This document shows, piece after piece, positions 1 through 12,939 of a stretch of 64,000 nucleotides of DNA; positions within the stretch are counted from its first letter, which is position 1, and each line of letters opens with the position of its first letter. The stretch is from Sipunculus nudus (lineage: Eukaryota; Annelida; Sipuncula; Golfingiida; Sipunculidae). The notes under the pieces are model-generated. The model worked only from the letters and a program-made list of their open reading frames with translations. It did not search any database and had not been told where the DNA came from. A program made the position numbers and the translations under genes. Where the stretch lies: contig CM049312.1 in the NCBI GenBank assembly GCA_026874595.1, forward strand, positions 54,689,429 to 54,753,428, given 5' to 3'.

Positions 1-223
1 CAGGTTTTAATTTATAATATGGTGCATTTAGGTAGGTTGTTTGACTTTTTTAACAAGTAATTTTTTGTTGTTAGTCAGTTTTAATTTATATGGACATGAA
101 CAATACTTCTGACATTTAATGCTAGTTGACTTAGATATACCATGGTTAATTCTTTCAAATTAAGTAGAGTAGGTATGACTACATCTTATCCAACACCTGT
201 ATAATATTCCTCTGTTCAAACAG

Positions 224-3200
224 GGCTCTCACCTGAGTAAATATGGCTGCAGAACGGTCTCTACAGGAAGCGTCACGATCCGGTTCAACATAGTGCAGCA
301 GTCACAGTGAGTAGTGTAACTCTTTGATATCAAATTATGTTTAATGTGAATACAAATTGTCTCACCTCTCTCATCCATCTTTATTTAATTTTTCTCAAGT
401 CAGAATTTTATTATAAATAATATTCAAGACAAAACCTGAGACATGAAATTCTGGACAACAAGGGAACAAAATGGCTCCATTCCATATAGCATGTGATCTG
501 CTCTTGCACTAGGACAGGTCTTCACAATACAGTCAGAGGACAGTTTTCTCATGGGCGGAGTTCACATGCTGGATAAACATAGCTGGCTGAGTTTCTGATC
601 AATAGTCTGTGGGAGACCCTTTACAAAATGATGATAAATTCCACAGGATGTATGGGAAAATATGAAAAATAACATGGCATTGTTTACAGCATTTCTACAG
701 AGGAGTTGCATGAGAAAGGTTGAGTGCCACCACCATCAAATATAATATAGATTCATGAAGTCCAACAGTGTATACAACATTGCAACCCATCACTGACACT
801 TGTCTCATGGAATTTTAAGTGAAAATATTTGACAGTTATTGGTTGGATGAATATATTTATTACTAAAGTAAAAAGCATCCAGCTTAAAAAAAGATGGCTT
901 TTTAAGCAGAAAAGCATATGGGAAGAGTAAAAAAATAGTAATACAGTGGAACCTGTCTCAAAGACCACCTGTCTATTAAGACCATTTTGGCCAGTCCCAT
1001 GGATGGTCTTATTACACAGGTTTTACTGTATTTATTATCAAGATTATAACAATCAAAGTCTTTAGTGATTATTCAGACTTCTTTCAAATTTTGTGAAGAC
1101 AATAAATTTTCAGATAAGTAGCACAAAAAAGGAGATGAAAATGGGCTGCTATAACATTGTATTTCAGCTTTTACAACTTTTGGTTCAATTCTTAACATTG
1201 TACTCTTCAATGTAATGCTGTTACAAGGCAGAGGTTTTCATTGTTTTTGCCCATGCACAATTTTAATAATTGTTTAGTTTAATAATGATGAAGGTTTTCC
1301 TTTAAGACCATGTATTTTTTCTCAGAGCTTTTATGAGAACTGCAAGCTCTAAAAAGAAGATGGGATCTATCATGGACAGATTGGGGTAAGTAAAAATTAC
1401 CTGTTATGATATTATATAGAGTGTATTTATTGAACTCAGGTGTACTTTTACTATTCTCAACTTAAAATGCATACATTTGGAAAGAGTATGCAGTATGTAC
1501 ATGCAACTTTGCAGTAAGCATGCATAAAATGTTTATTACCCTGGACATGCATGTATATGTGCAGTTAATGGATAATCTGTAAATATTTGCAGACCTACAT
1601 TGAATTTTAAACAGTTGTGATATTATACTTAAAATGTATTATTATACTTGTTACAGTACATTACACTATGTAAAATTGCTAGGTTTAACTTTACTATCAA
1701 CATGGATATGTTACATTTCACTGAATATGGATAATTTTATACAACATGATACTTGACATAAACAAATGTGTGGAACATTACACTTAACATGCATAAATGT
1801 AAAATTACCCTCACCATGTTTAAAACTAAATGTAACATTACTTTCACCATGGTTAAATGTAAAATTTCACTCACCTTACATAAAAGCAAATTACACTCAC
1901 CATGCATAAATGAAACATTACTCTTAATATGCATAAATGTCACATTACACTCACCACTCATAAAAGCAAATTACACTCACCATACATAAATGTAACATTA
2001 CACTCACAAGATGCATAAATGTTTCATTACATTCACCATGCATATATGTAACACTACACTCACCATGCATAATTAAATGCAAATTATACTCACCATACAT
2101 AAAATTAACATTACACTCACACAATATATAAATGTATCATTACACTCATCATGCATAAATGTATTTAACACTATAGTCCGTCCCAAAACCTTTGTCTGCC
2201 TGATTTATCGCAATAATTATTTTGAGAATATTCTTTAAAATTTTTTTTTTTGTCTCATACCAAATCAAAGCAAGGTAAGGCATTATTTTTTATGCAGCGG
2301 TAGCTCCTGCAACCTTAGGACCAGAAAGGTTAACACTACTTCACTTGTATGAAAAATTATCCCCAAAAAACATGTGGACACTGGTAGTGGGAAGGAATGT
2401 ACACAACATTCATGTATACTGTTTTATTTATCATATATCAAGATTTGTAGTGTATTTTTCTGTTTTGTTTGCAGAGTTTCCGTGGCCCAGACCAGCATCA
2501 TGAATGTGTTAGGTAAGCTACTCAGCATAACAACATAGTACTCTGAAAAATAAATAAACTACAAAGAATTCAAGTAAAAGCACATGAATGAGGCTAAAAA
2601 GCATTTCCCCTGAAATCTGTGCAGTAAGCAATTTTGTTTTCAACTTTTTTATTATAAACTTTTGATAACAATTTCATATTTTCAGGCAATAAAATGATAA
2701 AAATTATTTGTTTCGAACTTCATAACAAATTGAAGTGCCTATGAAATTTTATCACTTATTCTCTTAAAAGCTAGAGCTTAAAATCAGTAAATTACTACTA
2801 AATATCAAAATAAAATTTGTATATGTAGGGAGTCAAAATTGATATGCACAGTGCTTGAGTAGCCAAATGTTTTTGGCCTAACATCCATTTACAACACTGT
2901 TCAGTTAAGTATAACTTTGTATCTTGTATAATTTTGTGTATTTTGTGTTTGGAGGCTGTACATTGTGTTCTTTTTAACCTGCCCATGTGGTTATTTGTTC
3001 TACATCCCTTGTATCTGTTTGTGTCATAGATATTTTCAGTAAACATGTCAACATGGAAACCATACCCTTTGAACATAACAAAAGCACAGTAATGATCTTT
3101 TTTAAATGTAAAGTCTGTCAAGAAAATAAAGCCTTTCTGATTTAAATAGTGACACAAACACAGGGGCATGTTATATGAGACATGGTTGGTTAATTATGTC

Positions 3201-3322
3201 CGTTTCATTTTACAGATGCTTTCCAGAAGGCTCGTCAGAGAATGATTGCAGCTCGTGAGAACCTGAAGACTGATTTCATCGAGACCCTAAAAACCTACGA
3301 ACATACAGAGACTGCAAGCTGA
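224..3322 (+). CDS. 3' end of an unidentified gene (four terminal coding exons)
   Basis: Four exons join in one frame: 224-306, 1326-1385, 2475-2512 and 3216-3322, ending in TGA at 3320-3322. Each has a good acceptor (AAACAG, TCTCAG, TTGCAG, TTACAG) and donor (GTGAGT, GTAAGT, GTAAGC). The phases chain as 2, 2, 1, and the alternative frames hit stops. The visible C-terminus is about 99 residues. It contains a beta-like stretch (GSVTIRFNIV), a basic patch (SSKKK), a segment MGSIMDRLGVSVAQTSIMNVLD, and a charged, probably helical tail (QKARQRMIAARENL). I do not recognise the family. The rest of the gene lies to the left of the window. A candidate polyadenylation signal AATAAA sits at 3412-3417. 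The gene converges on PITPNM, with about 9.3 kb between the two stop codons. The exon structure is well supported; function is unknown. Confidence 0.72.
590..770 (+). repeat. Dispersed repeat, second copy at about 53920-54115
   Basis: Both places share GACCCTTT, then AAATTCC(A/T)CAGGAT, TATGGGAAAATAT, ACAGAGGAGTT, and GAGTGCCA(C/G)CACCATCAAATAT in the same order. They clearly come from one repeat family. I see no clear terminal structure. Confidence 0.55.
942..1030. mobile_element. Tiny TA-flanked MITE (about 89 bp)
   Basis: The left end TACAGTGGAACCTGT is matched in reverse by ACAGGTTTTACTGTA at the right end, giving inverted repeats of about 15 bp flanked by TA. The inner half also folds, with AAGACCACC and GATGGTCTTATT. 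This is the form expected of a Tc1/mariner-type MITE. It lies in the first visible intron of the left gene. A related AAGACCACC palindromic sequence is at 32110-32240. Confidence 0.6.
1760..2170. repeat. Minisatellite, unit about 26-29 bp
   Basis: About 15 imperfect copies of a unit near CATGCATAAATGTAACATT followed by ACACTCAC run through the intron between the second and third visible exons of the left gene. Open frames here on both strands are a by-product of the repeat and not genes. Confidence 0.85.
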
Positions 3323-3899
3323 TATTGCAGGAGCTTCTTGGTTTATGTTTATAATATTATACATACATCTGTCTTGTATATGTGAAGATCATATGAACAG
3401 TGAAACAGCTAAATAAACTAATCCTGGTATCCAAACTGTGTCTGGCAAAAAATTGTTCTTTACACTCTGGACTTGGAAGTCTCTCTGCACAGCTGTACAG
3501 GGTGCCTCTCATATTGCTGTATTTATCTACAAGGATTACATGGCTGAATGTTCCAGAGTTTCTAACAATGGGGTGGAGAGCCATTGTTTGCACCTGGTGG
3601 TCATGTTTGTTGCCTGGGCTCAACTGTGTGTACCACAACAAAGTCATAGATAAATATAGTTGGGTGATTTAGTATACATATTTTATATTAATCGTTTGTT
3701 AGTTCTGTAAGAAACACCTGCTAGAGTGCTCTACAGTATGGCACCTGTGTAGTTTGGGTATACATGTACAAATATGTAAGAATCAACAAATTTAGTCAGC
3801 CATATTTGCTACTGATATATGTATTAACATGTGGAGAGGTACAGAGGGATAATTGACATTTGTTCCTCAGTTTATAAGTCACTCCTAGAAACATTTAAA
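3323..3899. other. Probable 3' UTR and intergenic DNA
   Basis: This follows the stop codon of the left gene. A candidate poly(A) signal AATAAA is at 3412. I see no other gene. Confidence 0.5.
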
Positions 3900-4260
3900 A
3901 CTAGAAATCTGCATTCTGAGGAATGCAAGCCTCTGCTTGGAATTGTGGAATGCTCCCCAACCTCTCATTGTTGCATTCACTTATTTGGCCCATATATATC
4001 CAGATTCATTCATGCATAAGTGACTCTACATTTGTGAATATTCCTTGATGATAATCTTGAATTCAGATCATGTGCCAAATCCACACCAAAATGTAATGGT
4101 TTCTTTTATGATTCATTCCTGAAATGTTCTGAAAATTTCTTGAGATTCCCTTCATGATTGCATGAGTTATGTTTTGAACAAGTAAATGCACACAAATACA
4201 CACACGAACAGGGATGAAGGCGTACCCTCCTGGCAGAGCCAGTGACTTTGGTTGCCACAG
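3900..4260 (+). mobile_element. Degenerate short Helentron-like element
   Basis: It begins ACTAGAAATCT followed by a hairpin GCATTCTGAGGAATGC (3911-3926) and AAGCCTCTGC. This is the same 5' layout as the copies at about 30580-30895 and 55640-55900. The inner text (CATTCACTTATTTGGCC, ATTCATGCATAAGTGAC) also matches those copies in reverse. The 3' end is worn: GGCAGAG near 4245 may be the remains of the partner repeat. Confidence 0.5.
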
Positions 4261-4365
4261 CTATAGATCTTACACAAATTTGAAGAGATCTGTTTTGTAA
4301 ACACAACTGATTGTGTGAAATTCATATTTTCTCTTAGTTTTAATAAGTTTTGAAAGTGTGTAGAA

Positions 4366-4788
4366 ACTAGGGCTGGATATTGGTCAGTCTGTTCAGGTAC
4401 AATACATATTTCGATATACGTAAAGCAATACCCAACACGTATTGATGATACACTTCATTTTTCTTTGTGCATTAAAAGCTCTGTGAATTAGTGTGTCATT
4501 GTCATGGAAGCACCGAGAATTGTATTTGCATTACTCATCCAGTCGATTATTTGGCAATATCTGATCTTATTTTAGTCTTATTAGGTCAATATAGGAAATA
4601 AAAAAACAGCTTAAGCTTTATAAATAACTCAGATTATAGTTTGGGTTAGGGTTGTATGACTTGTATCTATATTTTTGAGTTGTTTTTGTGTTTCATCTAA
4701 ACAACAATACAGCATGCAATATCAGGGTATTGGTAAACGTATTGGATGTGGCATATTGCTTTGGATCGGTATATTGATACAGCCCTAG
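4366..4788. mobile_element. hAT-like MITE
   Basis: The left end CTAGGGCTGGATATTGG is mirrored at the right end by GATACAGCCCTAG. The interior contains CGATATACG and GGATCGGTATATTGAT. The TAGGGCTG ends are typical of hAT-derived MITEs. No clean 8-bp target duplication is visible, so it is probably old. Confidence 0.55.
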
Positions 4789-5835
4789 TACAAACAGTAC
4801 ACAAACTACAGCTGACTGTAACTACCGGTAAGACAGATGGAGGGAGGTTCCAACTGCTGGTGTATGCTCCTTACATAGTTAGCAGTTTGATTGTATTTTG
4901 CAGGGTGAAATATATAATTAATCATTATCATATACCTGGGAATCATTTAGGAATCTGATTGGTCAATTTGAGGCCTGTAAGTGCTTAACTGAAGTGATTA
5001 TACTATGTATATAAACATCCATGTAACTACTGGTTTCTGCCACTTGACTCCGTCCATTTTCATAAATTTCAGCAGAAATAAGTTTTTCATGTCATGTACC
5101 TTATAATTGTTGATATCATTTTGGATATAAAATATAATTATATAGTGAATGTTGTTATTGTTTTATCCAGCAAACGTATTGTAATTTCCTCGGACCCAAA
5201 GGGCTTAGTTCTCATGTATTGTTGCAGCCCTTTAAAAACTTGTGCTTCCACTCATGTTACATCCCAGAGTTAACTAGGCCAAGTGTCTACCACACCTGTG
5301 GGTTCTGGGTATGCAATCAACTCCATTACTGGTCATCACATGGAGTAACCCCCAAAAAGCACACACATTTGTGAATGAAACACAACCAAGCAACAAGCCC
5401 TTCCAAATAAACCTGTGGAGAGCTCGCCCTTTGTTGGAATTGAACGTGAAAAATCTTACCAGTGCTTTGCTGGGCCAAAAAAGTTGGTTTTGTTCCCAAT
5501 TTCTAATTTAATTGAAGATTGCAATCTCAGATGAGCCATTCACCTAAAGTGATATCATGCAAACACTGCCATTGGCTTCAGAAAATATTTGCTCTGTTAA
5601 GTTGACAGTGACATTACACACAGAAATACTTACAAATTTTTATCTTTGTTTAAAACACAGGTGAGCTTTAAGCAGTTTGATCCATGCAACACCCATTCAT
5701 AAACAAGATATTTCTGGCGTCTGAGATGCTGTAGGAATCCCAGACACAAGGCATACACACTTTGAAGCAGGCCCCATTCTTCTGAAGCACGTATTGACAC
5801 CTTCAAGATTTGACCATGACAGTTAAGGTCATAGT
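4789..5835. other. Intergenic, nothing recognised
   Basis: AT-rich sequence with no supported exon, RNA or repeat boundary. Confidence 0.4.
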
Positions 5836-6875
5836 TTTTAGCCCTCAGCCCTTAGGCTGATGGGCTATTGTCGTCACCCAAGCTGTCCGTCCTTCCGTCC
5901 GTCCGGCGTCCGTTAACTTTTACCTTGTGAGCAGGATATCTTGAAAAGGATTCACCGTCAGAATTTTATTTCCTCGGTAAAGATGTATATCGACAAAATC
6001 TCGGTCAAGTTCGAAGATGGGTGACCTTGACCTTTTTTTCTACATTTTACAGCTGATTATAGAAAAACACTTAGATGCTTATTACTTAGGAACCATTAGG
6101 TGGATTTTCACAAAACTTACTATGGTTAATGGGACTGATAGTCTGTACCTGCTATACAAGTTTGGTGGCGCCACCTACAATTTCTGATTTTTAATGAATT
6201 TTTATCGGATTTTTCAACTTTGGCCTTGTGAGCGGGATATCTCGAAAAGGATTCACAGTAAGAATTTTATTTTTTCGGTGAAGATGTATATTGACAAAAT
6301 CTCGGTCAAGTTCGAAGATGGGTGACCTTGACCTATTTTTCTACATTTTAGAGCTGATTATAGAAAAAACATTTAGAAGCTTATTTCTCAGGAACCATTG
6401 GATGGATTTTCACAATACTTACGATGATCATAGGGACTGATGGTCTGTAACTGCTGCACAAGTTTGGGGGCGCCACCTGCAATTTCTGATTTTTTATTGA
6501 ATTTTTCTTGGATTTTTCAACTTTGGCCTTGTGAGCGGGATATCTCTAAAAGGATTCACAATGGGAATTTTATTTCTTTGGTGAAGATGTATATCGACAA
6601 AAATCTCATTCATGTTCGAAGATGGGTGACCTTGACCTACTTTTCAAGGTCACAGAGCTAATTATAGAATAAATCTAAGAAGTTTATTTTTCAGGAAGCA
6701 TTTGGTGGATTGTTATGAATCATGGTACATACCTCTCCATTTTAAATTTATAACTGAGACATGTACAGATATACATCCATGTGAGAACAGATATTTAGTA
6801 CTTGTTACTGTTACCACCTCTAAACACTGTTCTTTTGGCTGAGGGCTTTTGTCAGCTTCTGCTGATATTCTAGTT
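5836..6875 (-). mobile_element. Helentron-like element E7 with a 302-bp tandem core
   Basis: Read on the - strand, it starts with ACTAG (6870-6874), a hairpin TCAGCAGAAGCTGA (6852-6865) and the subterminal repeat GCCCTCAGCC (6837-6846). It ends with a hairpin whose last arm is GGCTGAGGGC (5841-5850), followed by TAAAAA. The two subterminal repeats match over 10 of 10 bases. The core has two full units and a partial one with a period of about 302 bp (from 5923, 6224 and 6527), each carrying TGACCTTGACC. Palindromes GGTGGCGCCACC (6164-6175) and GGGGGCGCCACC (6466-6477) lie in the core. No coding capacity is seen, so it is non-autonomous. Confidence 0.72.
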
Positions 6876-6883
6876 CCAACTCC

Positions 6884-8870
6884 TCCAAGAACTTGGTTGA
6901 AACAAGTCTTCCTGAAAAGACCAAGATCTTCTGGCAGCTTGCAGCCTATCTTGAGAAATCTAAAGTTTTTTGCAGTTAATTTTCACACAAAATCAACTTA
7001 TTCTAGGTCTTGGTCACTCACAGAAGAGTTTGTGACCCCATTATAAATAGGCTTTGTCCTCTTCCCCTCATATTCACAAACTTGCAAAGTCGGTGAAATA
7101 TTTTAAAGTTATCGCATGTACAAGCTGTTGTCTATGGATGTATACGGGGGTACATGAGAAAACTATAGTATTCTGGACATCTCAGTCTTGGGACACAATA
7201 AAACATAAAAGAAAGATATTTAAATAAATTTTTGATAATTTATTCAAAAAGGTACAGTTGCAAGAATGTGCATGTAAGTCTGAAAATGTGGTCAGAGGGA
7301 CTACCAACATACACAGGGCAACAAACACAAATAAGTTACCATAGCAACAATACACTGGCCATAAGCTATATGCACAATCGCTGATCTACAGCTGATAATA
7401 TGCAGGTAACAATTCATTTATCTATGCAACAGTGTCATGGTTTCTTATCATAATAATCATTGGTTGTCATGGAGATGTGTTACAGAACTTAACAATACAT
7501 TCTACATGTCCGTCTGTTGAAAGTATACATCATCCCACCCTGAGCTACATCCCATTCTGGAAATGAATTTTATTTACCTAAATTTTTGTTCTTTCATCCA
7601 TTATTATTTTCCCATTATTATTTTCCAACCATTGTTTGTGTATTGGATTTGCATGACCAAATGGATATGTTTGATGCAATACCATTCATAACAAAGTTAA
7701 TTTGGTGGGAGTTATCTGTTTATAATGAGCTTTGAATTTTTGCAAATAAAGTTCCTCTCTAACCGTACAGACAGTATTAGACAGTTTTTATTACAAGCTA
7801 AGGCAGTTATTCTCTGCCAGTCATTACACAGATGATCATGTCTTAAAACCTGTGGCATGAAAAAAATGCCAACCATTTAGGCCTTTTAATAATATATATG
7901 AAAAATATGTTATACACACATCTATAAAAACACACTGCACCTTCCACTGTTCAATTAACATGATTTCAATAAACATAATTTTGATGAAAAGCTTGAATGT
8001 AAGGGTACAGCACTTCCTCCTGCTGACTGCTACCAAAGCTGACCAACAGGTGTCACCACTGACTTAACCATGCTCTCAAAAATATGAACAAATAGCTTAG
8101 GAGAGTTCTCACACTTTATACCAAGGCCAAAAGAAAAAGGTTGGGTACTCAGGCACCTTTTTTTCAGAAATTACTGCAGGAGGATGAGTTTTTTTTTGTC
8201 TTTTTTTTTTAATGAACAAATAGGGGACAACATGGTATATTTCTATTGAAATCAAAATAAAAATATTTTTATGCAGGGGTCTAAACTGATATACGAGGTG
8301 CCTGACAAAAAAAGAGACCAAACTTTTTTTTTGCCTTATGTCACAGTCAACTTCCCAGAGCTAGGGTAACATTGTTAATTTGTCAGTCTGCTATAACAAT
8401 AATAAGTCCTTCACATCAGTGTAATGCATTAAAGGAGACCACATAAAACATATTTTGGTATGATGTCCCATGTTTTCCAGTAAGTCTTTTTTTGATTAAT
8501 TTTATAATTACATGATGTACATGTCAATAAAGTCCTCACCTTGGAGCCTGCCCCATTAAAATGACTTCCATGCAGTCAGCATTGTCTTACAAAATATCAT
8601 AGCTGGTTAGATATATTCAACTATAAATCTACGCTATACAACAACCATAGTGACAGCTGTGATATATCTCCATGGTTTTAACAAAGCATAGCCACAGAGC
8701 ATTTTAAGCAAAAATACACTGTCAATACAGTATACGTTTGAGCCTCACCATAACAAACAATTTCCAATATAATAATGATCATCAACTACAACAAACACTA
8801 CTAGATATTTTGTTATAACTAATATTTAACAATTGACTGGGGAATGTTTCAGTTCATACTGGATTTGCCT
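6884..8870. other. Intergenic, mostly unrecognised
   Basis: Positions 7030-7120 hold an old fragment (GGCTTTGTCCTCT, then AAAGTTATCGC) matching the 3' parts of the elements ending at 20126 and 25802. Nothing else is supported. Confidence 0.4.
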
Positions 8871-8880
8871 TAATGTAACT

Positions 8881-9440
8881 GATCCAGTTACCTCAGGCCT
8901 TCTATGAATTCTACAAACCTTAAAATAATGGATCCAGTTACCTCGGGCCTTCTATAAATTCTACAAACCTTAAAAATAATGGATCCAGTTACCTCGGGCC
9001 TTCTATGAATTCTACAAACCTTAAAATAATGGATCCAGTTACCTCGGGCCTTCTATGAATTCTACAAACCTTGAAATAATGGATCCAGTTACCTCAGGCC
9101 TTCTATGAATTCTACAAACCTTAAAATAATGGATCCAGTTACCTCAGGCCTTCTATGAATTCTACAAACCTTAAAATAATGGATCCAGTTACCTCAGGCC
9201 TTCTATGAATTCTACAAACCTTAAAATAATGGATTCAGTTACCTCAGGTCTTCTATGAATTCTACAAACTTAAAACCATTCATCCAGTTACCTCAGGCCT
9301 TATAAGAAATCTATAAATCAAAATGTAAATGATAAAAGTTATTTTAGGCCTAGAACTATGAATTACATAAACCTTAATATAACTGACCTTAATAGAAAGG
9401 ATCCAGTTACCTTAGGCCTTCTTTGAATGATACAGACTGC
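8881..9440. repeat. 50-bp minisatellite
   Basis: Near-identical copies of a 50-bp unit (GGATCCAGTTACCTCRGGCC, then TTCTATGAATTCTACAAACC and TTAAAATAAT) start at about 8881, 8931, 8982, 9032, 9082, 9132, 9182, 9232 and 9281. Worn copies continue to about 9440. Each unit carries a BamHI and an EcoRI site. It lies between the two converging genes. Low divergence implies recent expansion. Confidence 0.93.
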
Positions 9441-11517
9441 CAGATCATAACCAACAAAGGACAAATTTTTCTTTCAATGATCCTGAAGATTCAATGGCCA
9501 CTGTCAGCAATAAGTACCTATTTTTTTTAAATATATCTCAATTAAAAAAATTATGAAAGAAAAAATACAAGTTTAAAATAATGCAAGGAACAGTTGACTA
9601 CTTCATTTCTTATCTATATAATGTAGTTCATTCCAAGTTGTTGCCATTCAATAAACTCTTATTTGGCTCTGATCACATTTTTTCTAACTATAGTAACCAT
9701 GGTAAGGAAATTGTACTACAAATTAAGTCTGTACTGTTTTACTTATCACAAGGATATTTCCACCACTTTGAGCTGAATAAACTCCATTTTAATTATATAC
9801 AAATGATCATGATTATACCCTATGTATTTATAAATTAAAATATTCTAAACAAAATACAATTTGAACTTATCAGGTATGATGTCAGTTTCATCTTAAAATT
9901 ACTGAGCTGATTGACATCATGTAATGTGTCATGTTATCAGCGACCTCTGACCTGTGTTTATCTGCATTATTTAGATTTATCAGTGACCTCTGACCTGTGT
10001 TTATGTGCATTATGTAGATTTGAGCACCAGCTTCTTAGTCTTTGGTACCAGCACCAGAGCTGACACTGACTAATGGTTTCAAATTTAGAATATTCGATCA
10101 CAATAATTTTACTAAAATGCTTAATTATAAAAAGGGTTCCCACATCTTGGTCAAACCAACTTTCCAGGAATTTTTCCAGATTTTTGAAGACAAAGATCCC
10201 AATTTTCACAGAGTAAGTAACGGTATACAGTGTTCTATTCAAACATAACTTATACAATGTAATGCACAAATTCTGTACTCAAGAACACAGCCAGCTAAAT
10301 TTTGATTTTCAGGTAACACTAGAGGTCTTTGGGGTTTCTATCAAACAGGTATATCCCTGGTTTGGCAAGGAGATTTTCCTGTTGTACAAGTTGTATCTTG
10401 GCAGGGTTTCCTCAGTATCCTGTTATACGAGACTGGTTTGTGGTTCTACTATACAAACATGTCCTTGGCTAGAGGTATTTAGTTGACAGACCATATCCTG
10501 TTTAATTTTAGACATCAGCTTTTACCAGTAACATTTTTTTATAAAAAAACCTCAATGGTAACTGAGAACTTAATTTTTCAGAAGTGAAGAAAAACAAATT
10601 TCAAAAATATGAAAAAAATTTAAACCTGAGAAAAAAGGTATATTTTCACATTTCAACCAGTACAGCAATGTTTAAGAGCAAAAAATCACATGCAAAAAGA
10701 AAAATAATTTAAAAAAATGTCTGATGTGATGTAAAAACTGTAAAAAATAAGACCAGTTATGTGCCATATTTGGTTGTCAATGTTATTTCTACCAAAAGTG
10801 TATGCTTTAAAGAAAATTATTACAAAAAATGAGTGAAACAAACTAAGGTTGTGTGCACCTATCCCTGAATGTCACATGATGGACAAAACATTCAGTCAGA
10901 GGTATCATAACAAAGCAATTCCAACCTATTCAAATAGCAATATTAAACGTGATAAACTATCAAAAGTATTAAGTTACTGAGTAACTAAATTTTTTTATTA
11001 TCTGAATTTAATATTGGGATATTTTTATAAATTTTTCCTTAAAGGGATCAAATTACTTGGACAATATAATCATGAGCTGTCAAGATAACCGACATAATGC
11101 TAGGATAAATATATACTGATATACAATAATAATAATAATTAATATTCTGGTATATCCAATTGATGGTAATATGATTTGAGATGTGTCAAGTTCTAATGAA
11201 ACAAAAAATATATCCTGTGTATATGTGTGGTTAAATACATAAAATAATATCCATAAATCCACTTCTAATACCTGTATACATAAAATATTTGAACATTCCA
11301 TTTTTATTATTACAATTAAATAAGTTGAAATTATGAATAGGTTAATGTCACAGTCACATTCAATGGACCCTGGTATAATACTAATAATGACAAACACAAC
11401 AAACAATAAATAACAAAACCAAACCATTCTCTGCTGTTAAGACTGTCCCTGGGCTGTCATTGCCTTCTTAAGTGGACAAGGCATCAGCCCTGCTGTAATA
11501 ATATTTGAGTATTTTTT

Positions 11518-11518
<1 letters not shown>
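9441..11518. other. Intergenic, nothing recognised
   Basis: AT-rich sequence. A short direct duplication (GTGACCTCTGACCTGTGTTTAT type) is at about 9940-10020. No gene is supported. The open frames here look like chance. Confidence 0.4.
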
Positions 11519-11589
<71 letters not shown>

Positions 11590-11591
11590 TT
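11519..11591. repeat. (TA)n microsatellite
   Basis: A short CA run passes into about 65 bp of alternating TA with one interruption. Confidence 0.97.
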
Positions 11592-11888
11592 ATGATCCAC
11601 ATTTATTTTATTTGTCTAAATTCTGACTCTGCATAGGTCCATTTGGCAGCCTGTTTACAAATCAAACAAAAACAAAAGCACAAAACTTGTAATTATGATA
11701 ACAAATAAAAATAATAATAAATGAACATTTGTGTAAATGTTTACATTCTTTTCAAAATGAATGAGTAAACAAAGAAAATAATTCTGTGATAATTCATGAG
11801 ATCTTAAAGGTGAGACAGGTCCTCTAGTTTGACCTGTATACACATAATGACTTTTTTTGTATAAAGTTATCTAAGGAGTTAGTTTCGT

Positions 11889-12110
11889 TCATGGCACATT
11901 AATGTATGGCTGAATAACGGAACAGAAACCTGGATGGAAGCAGCCCCAGAGCGGGGCATCGTATGTCATTATAATTCTCCATTTTCTTGGAGTATTGTCA
12001 TGAAAGTATACAGGAAAATTTGTATCACTTGGCCTTGTTTTGCCTCTTCGAGTACCGAGTCCAAACTTCCGTCCTAGTCTGTGTACACATGTTGCATGGT
12101 CACTGTACAA
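11889..12110 (-). other. Open frame of 73 codons downstream of PITPNM, possibly 3' UTR or alternative terminal exon
   Basis: The local GC content is higher than in the flanks. The - strand frame is open, with residues such as RLGRKFGLGTRRGKTRPSD. TTTTGTACAG just upstream could act as an acceptor. The main PITPNM frame already ends naturally at 12610, so this is more likely 3' UTR. I do not recognise the peptide. Confidence 0.25.
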
Positions 12111-12609
12111 AACTTATTAAAATACCCTTAATAGAATCACATTTTAGATAATTTGATACAGATATTATTTAACATATTTTTATATTTATTAAATATAAAT
12201 ATATATATAATTATATAAGTACATACTGTGGATTCAGATAATTTAAGGGGATTAAATTTTATTCAAAGACATTCATCTGAATATTTGTTTTAGTTTTCCC
12301 ATACAAACAGACCCACAAAAAAAAATTAAAATATATAAACAAATTAATTCATAAAAAATACCAGAGTATTCAATAATGCTGCATGCTTCTCTGACAGAGA
12401 TTTGGCTTTTAGAATTGAACAAATGAGTATTTCATATTTATGCCCTTGGGTTGCAGTTAGGTCATGCAAACCAACTTAAACATTGAAAATGTACTTTCAT
12501 AATTGATTAGAAATTGGTTTACATGGATCCAACAAAATTATAATTCCAATAAATAAATCTGAATCCACAGCATGCATATATATTATGTGTGGTGCTATTT
12601 ATGTATAAT

Positions 12610-12939
12610 CTAATGTGGATGTTTGCCCCGGGGGGACAAACCCCTCATCCTGGCTGCTTTACCCACAGCAGCGCCACCTGGCTCCACCACAGTATTCCCA
12701 TATTCGCTGACACCGATAGTCGGTAACGCGTCTTGTCGCTGTATCCCCGGTACATCTTTCCCGGATACTCTGTGTGGTAAGGAAACTGTTCGACGTGCGC
12801 CTCTCTTGCTGACCTTCTGCTGTCCAGGCAAACTGAAGCAGCTTTTTCGGATGAACATGCGAGCATTTCCTGTTGCTGGACGAGAACCTCCACGAGCTGT
12901 CAGGTTGTTCAGATGAGCCGCATACCCCTCTGCTAAAAC
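12610..12939 (-). CDS. PITPNM: PITPNM exon 20 (terminal coding exon)
   Basis: Encodes [20 protein letters not shown], then [17 protein letters not shown] and a basic, Ser/Gly-rich tail ending [10 protein letters not shown] and TAG at 12610-12612. GYAAHL...RPAxGNARM...FxLPGQ matches the tails of fly RdgB and PITPNM2. Acceptor GTGCAG|GTT, phase 0. The final 60 or so residues are not conserved. The exon is GC-richer than its flanks. Confidence 0.93.
   Translation of the reverse strand, partial: VLAEGYAAHLNNLTARGGSRPATGNARMFIRKSCFSLPGQQKVSKRGARRTVSLPHRVSGKDVPGIQRQDALPTIGVSEYGNTVVEPGGAAVGKAARMRGLSPRGKHPH

Noticed and set aside
1737-1989. Opposed open frames in the left gene's intron
   Set aside because: Both come from the 26-29-bp minisatellite.
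2798-3169. 123-codon - strand open frame just before the last exon of the left gene
   Set aside because: No homology, composition like intron, no splice or start support.
12645-12916. Overlapping frames on both strands at the last PITPNM exon
   Set aside because: Shadows of exon 20, which is fixed by splice phase and by the GYAAHL...SLPGQ match.
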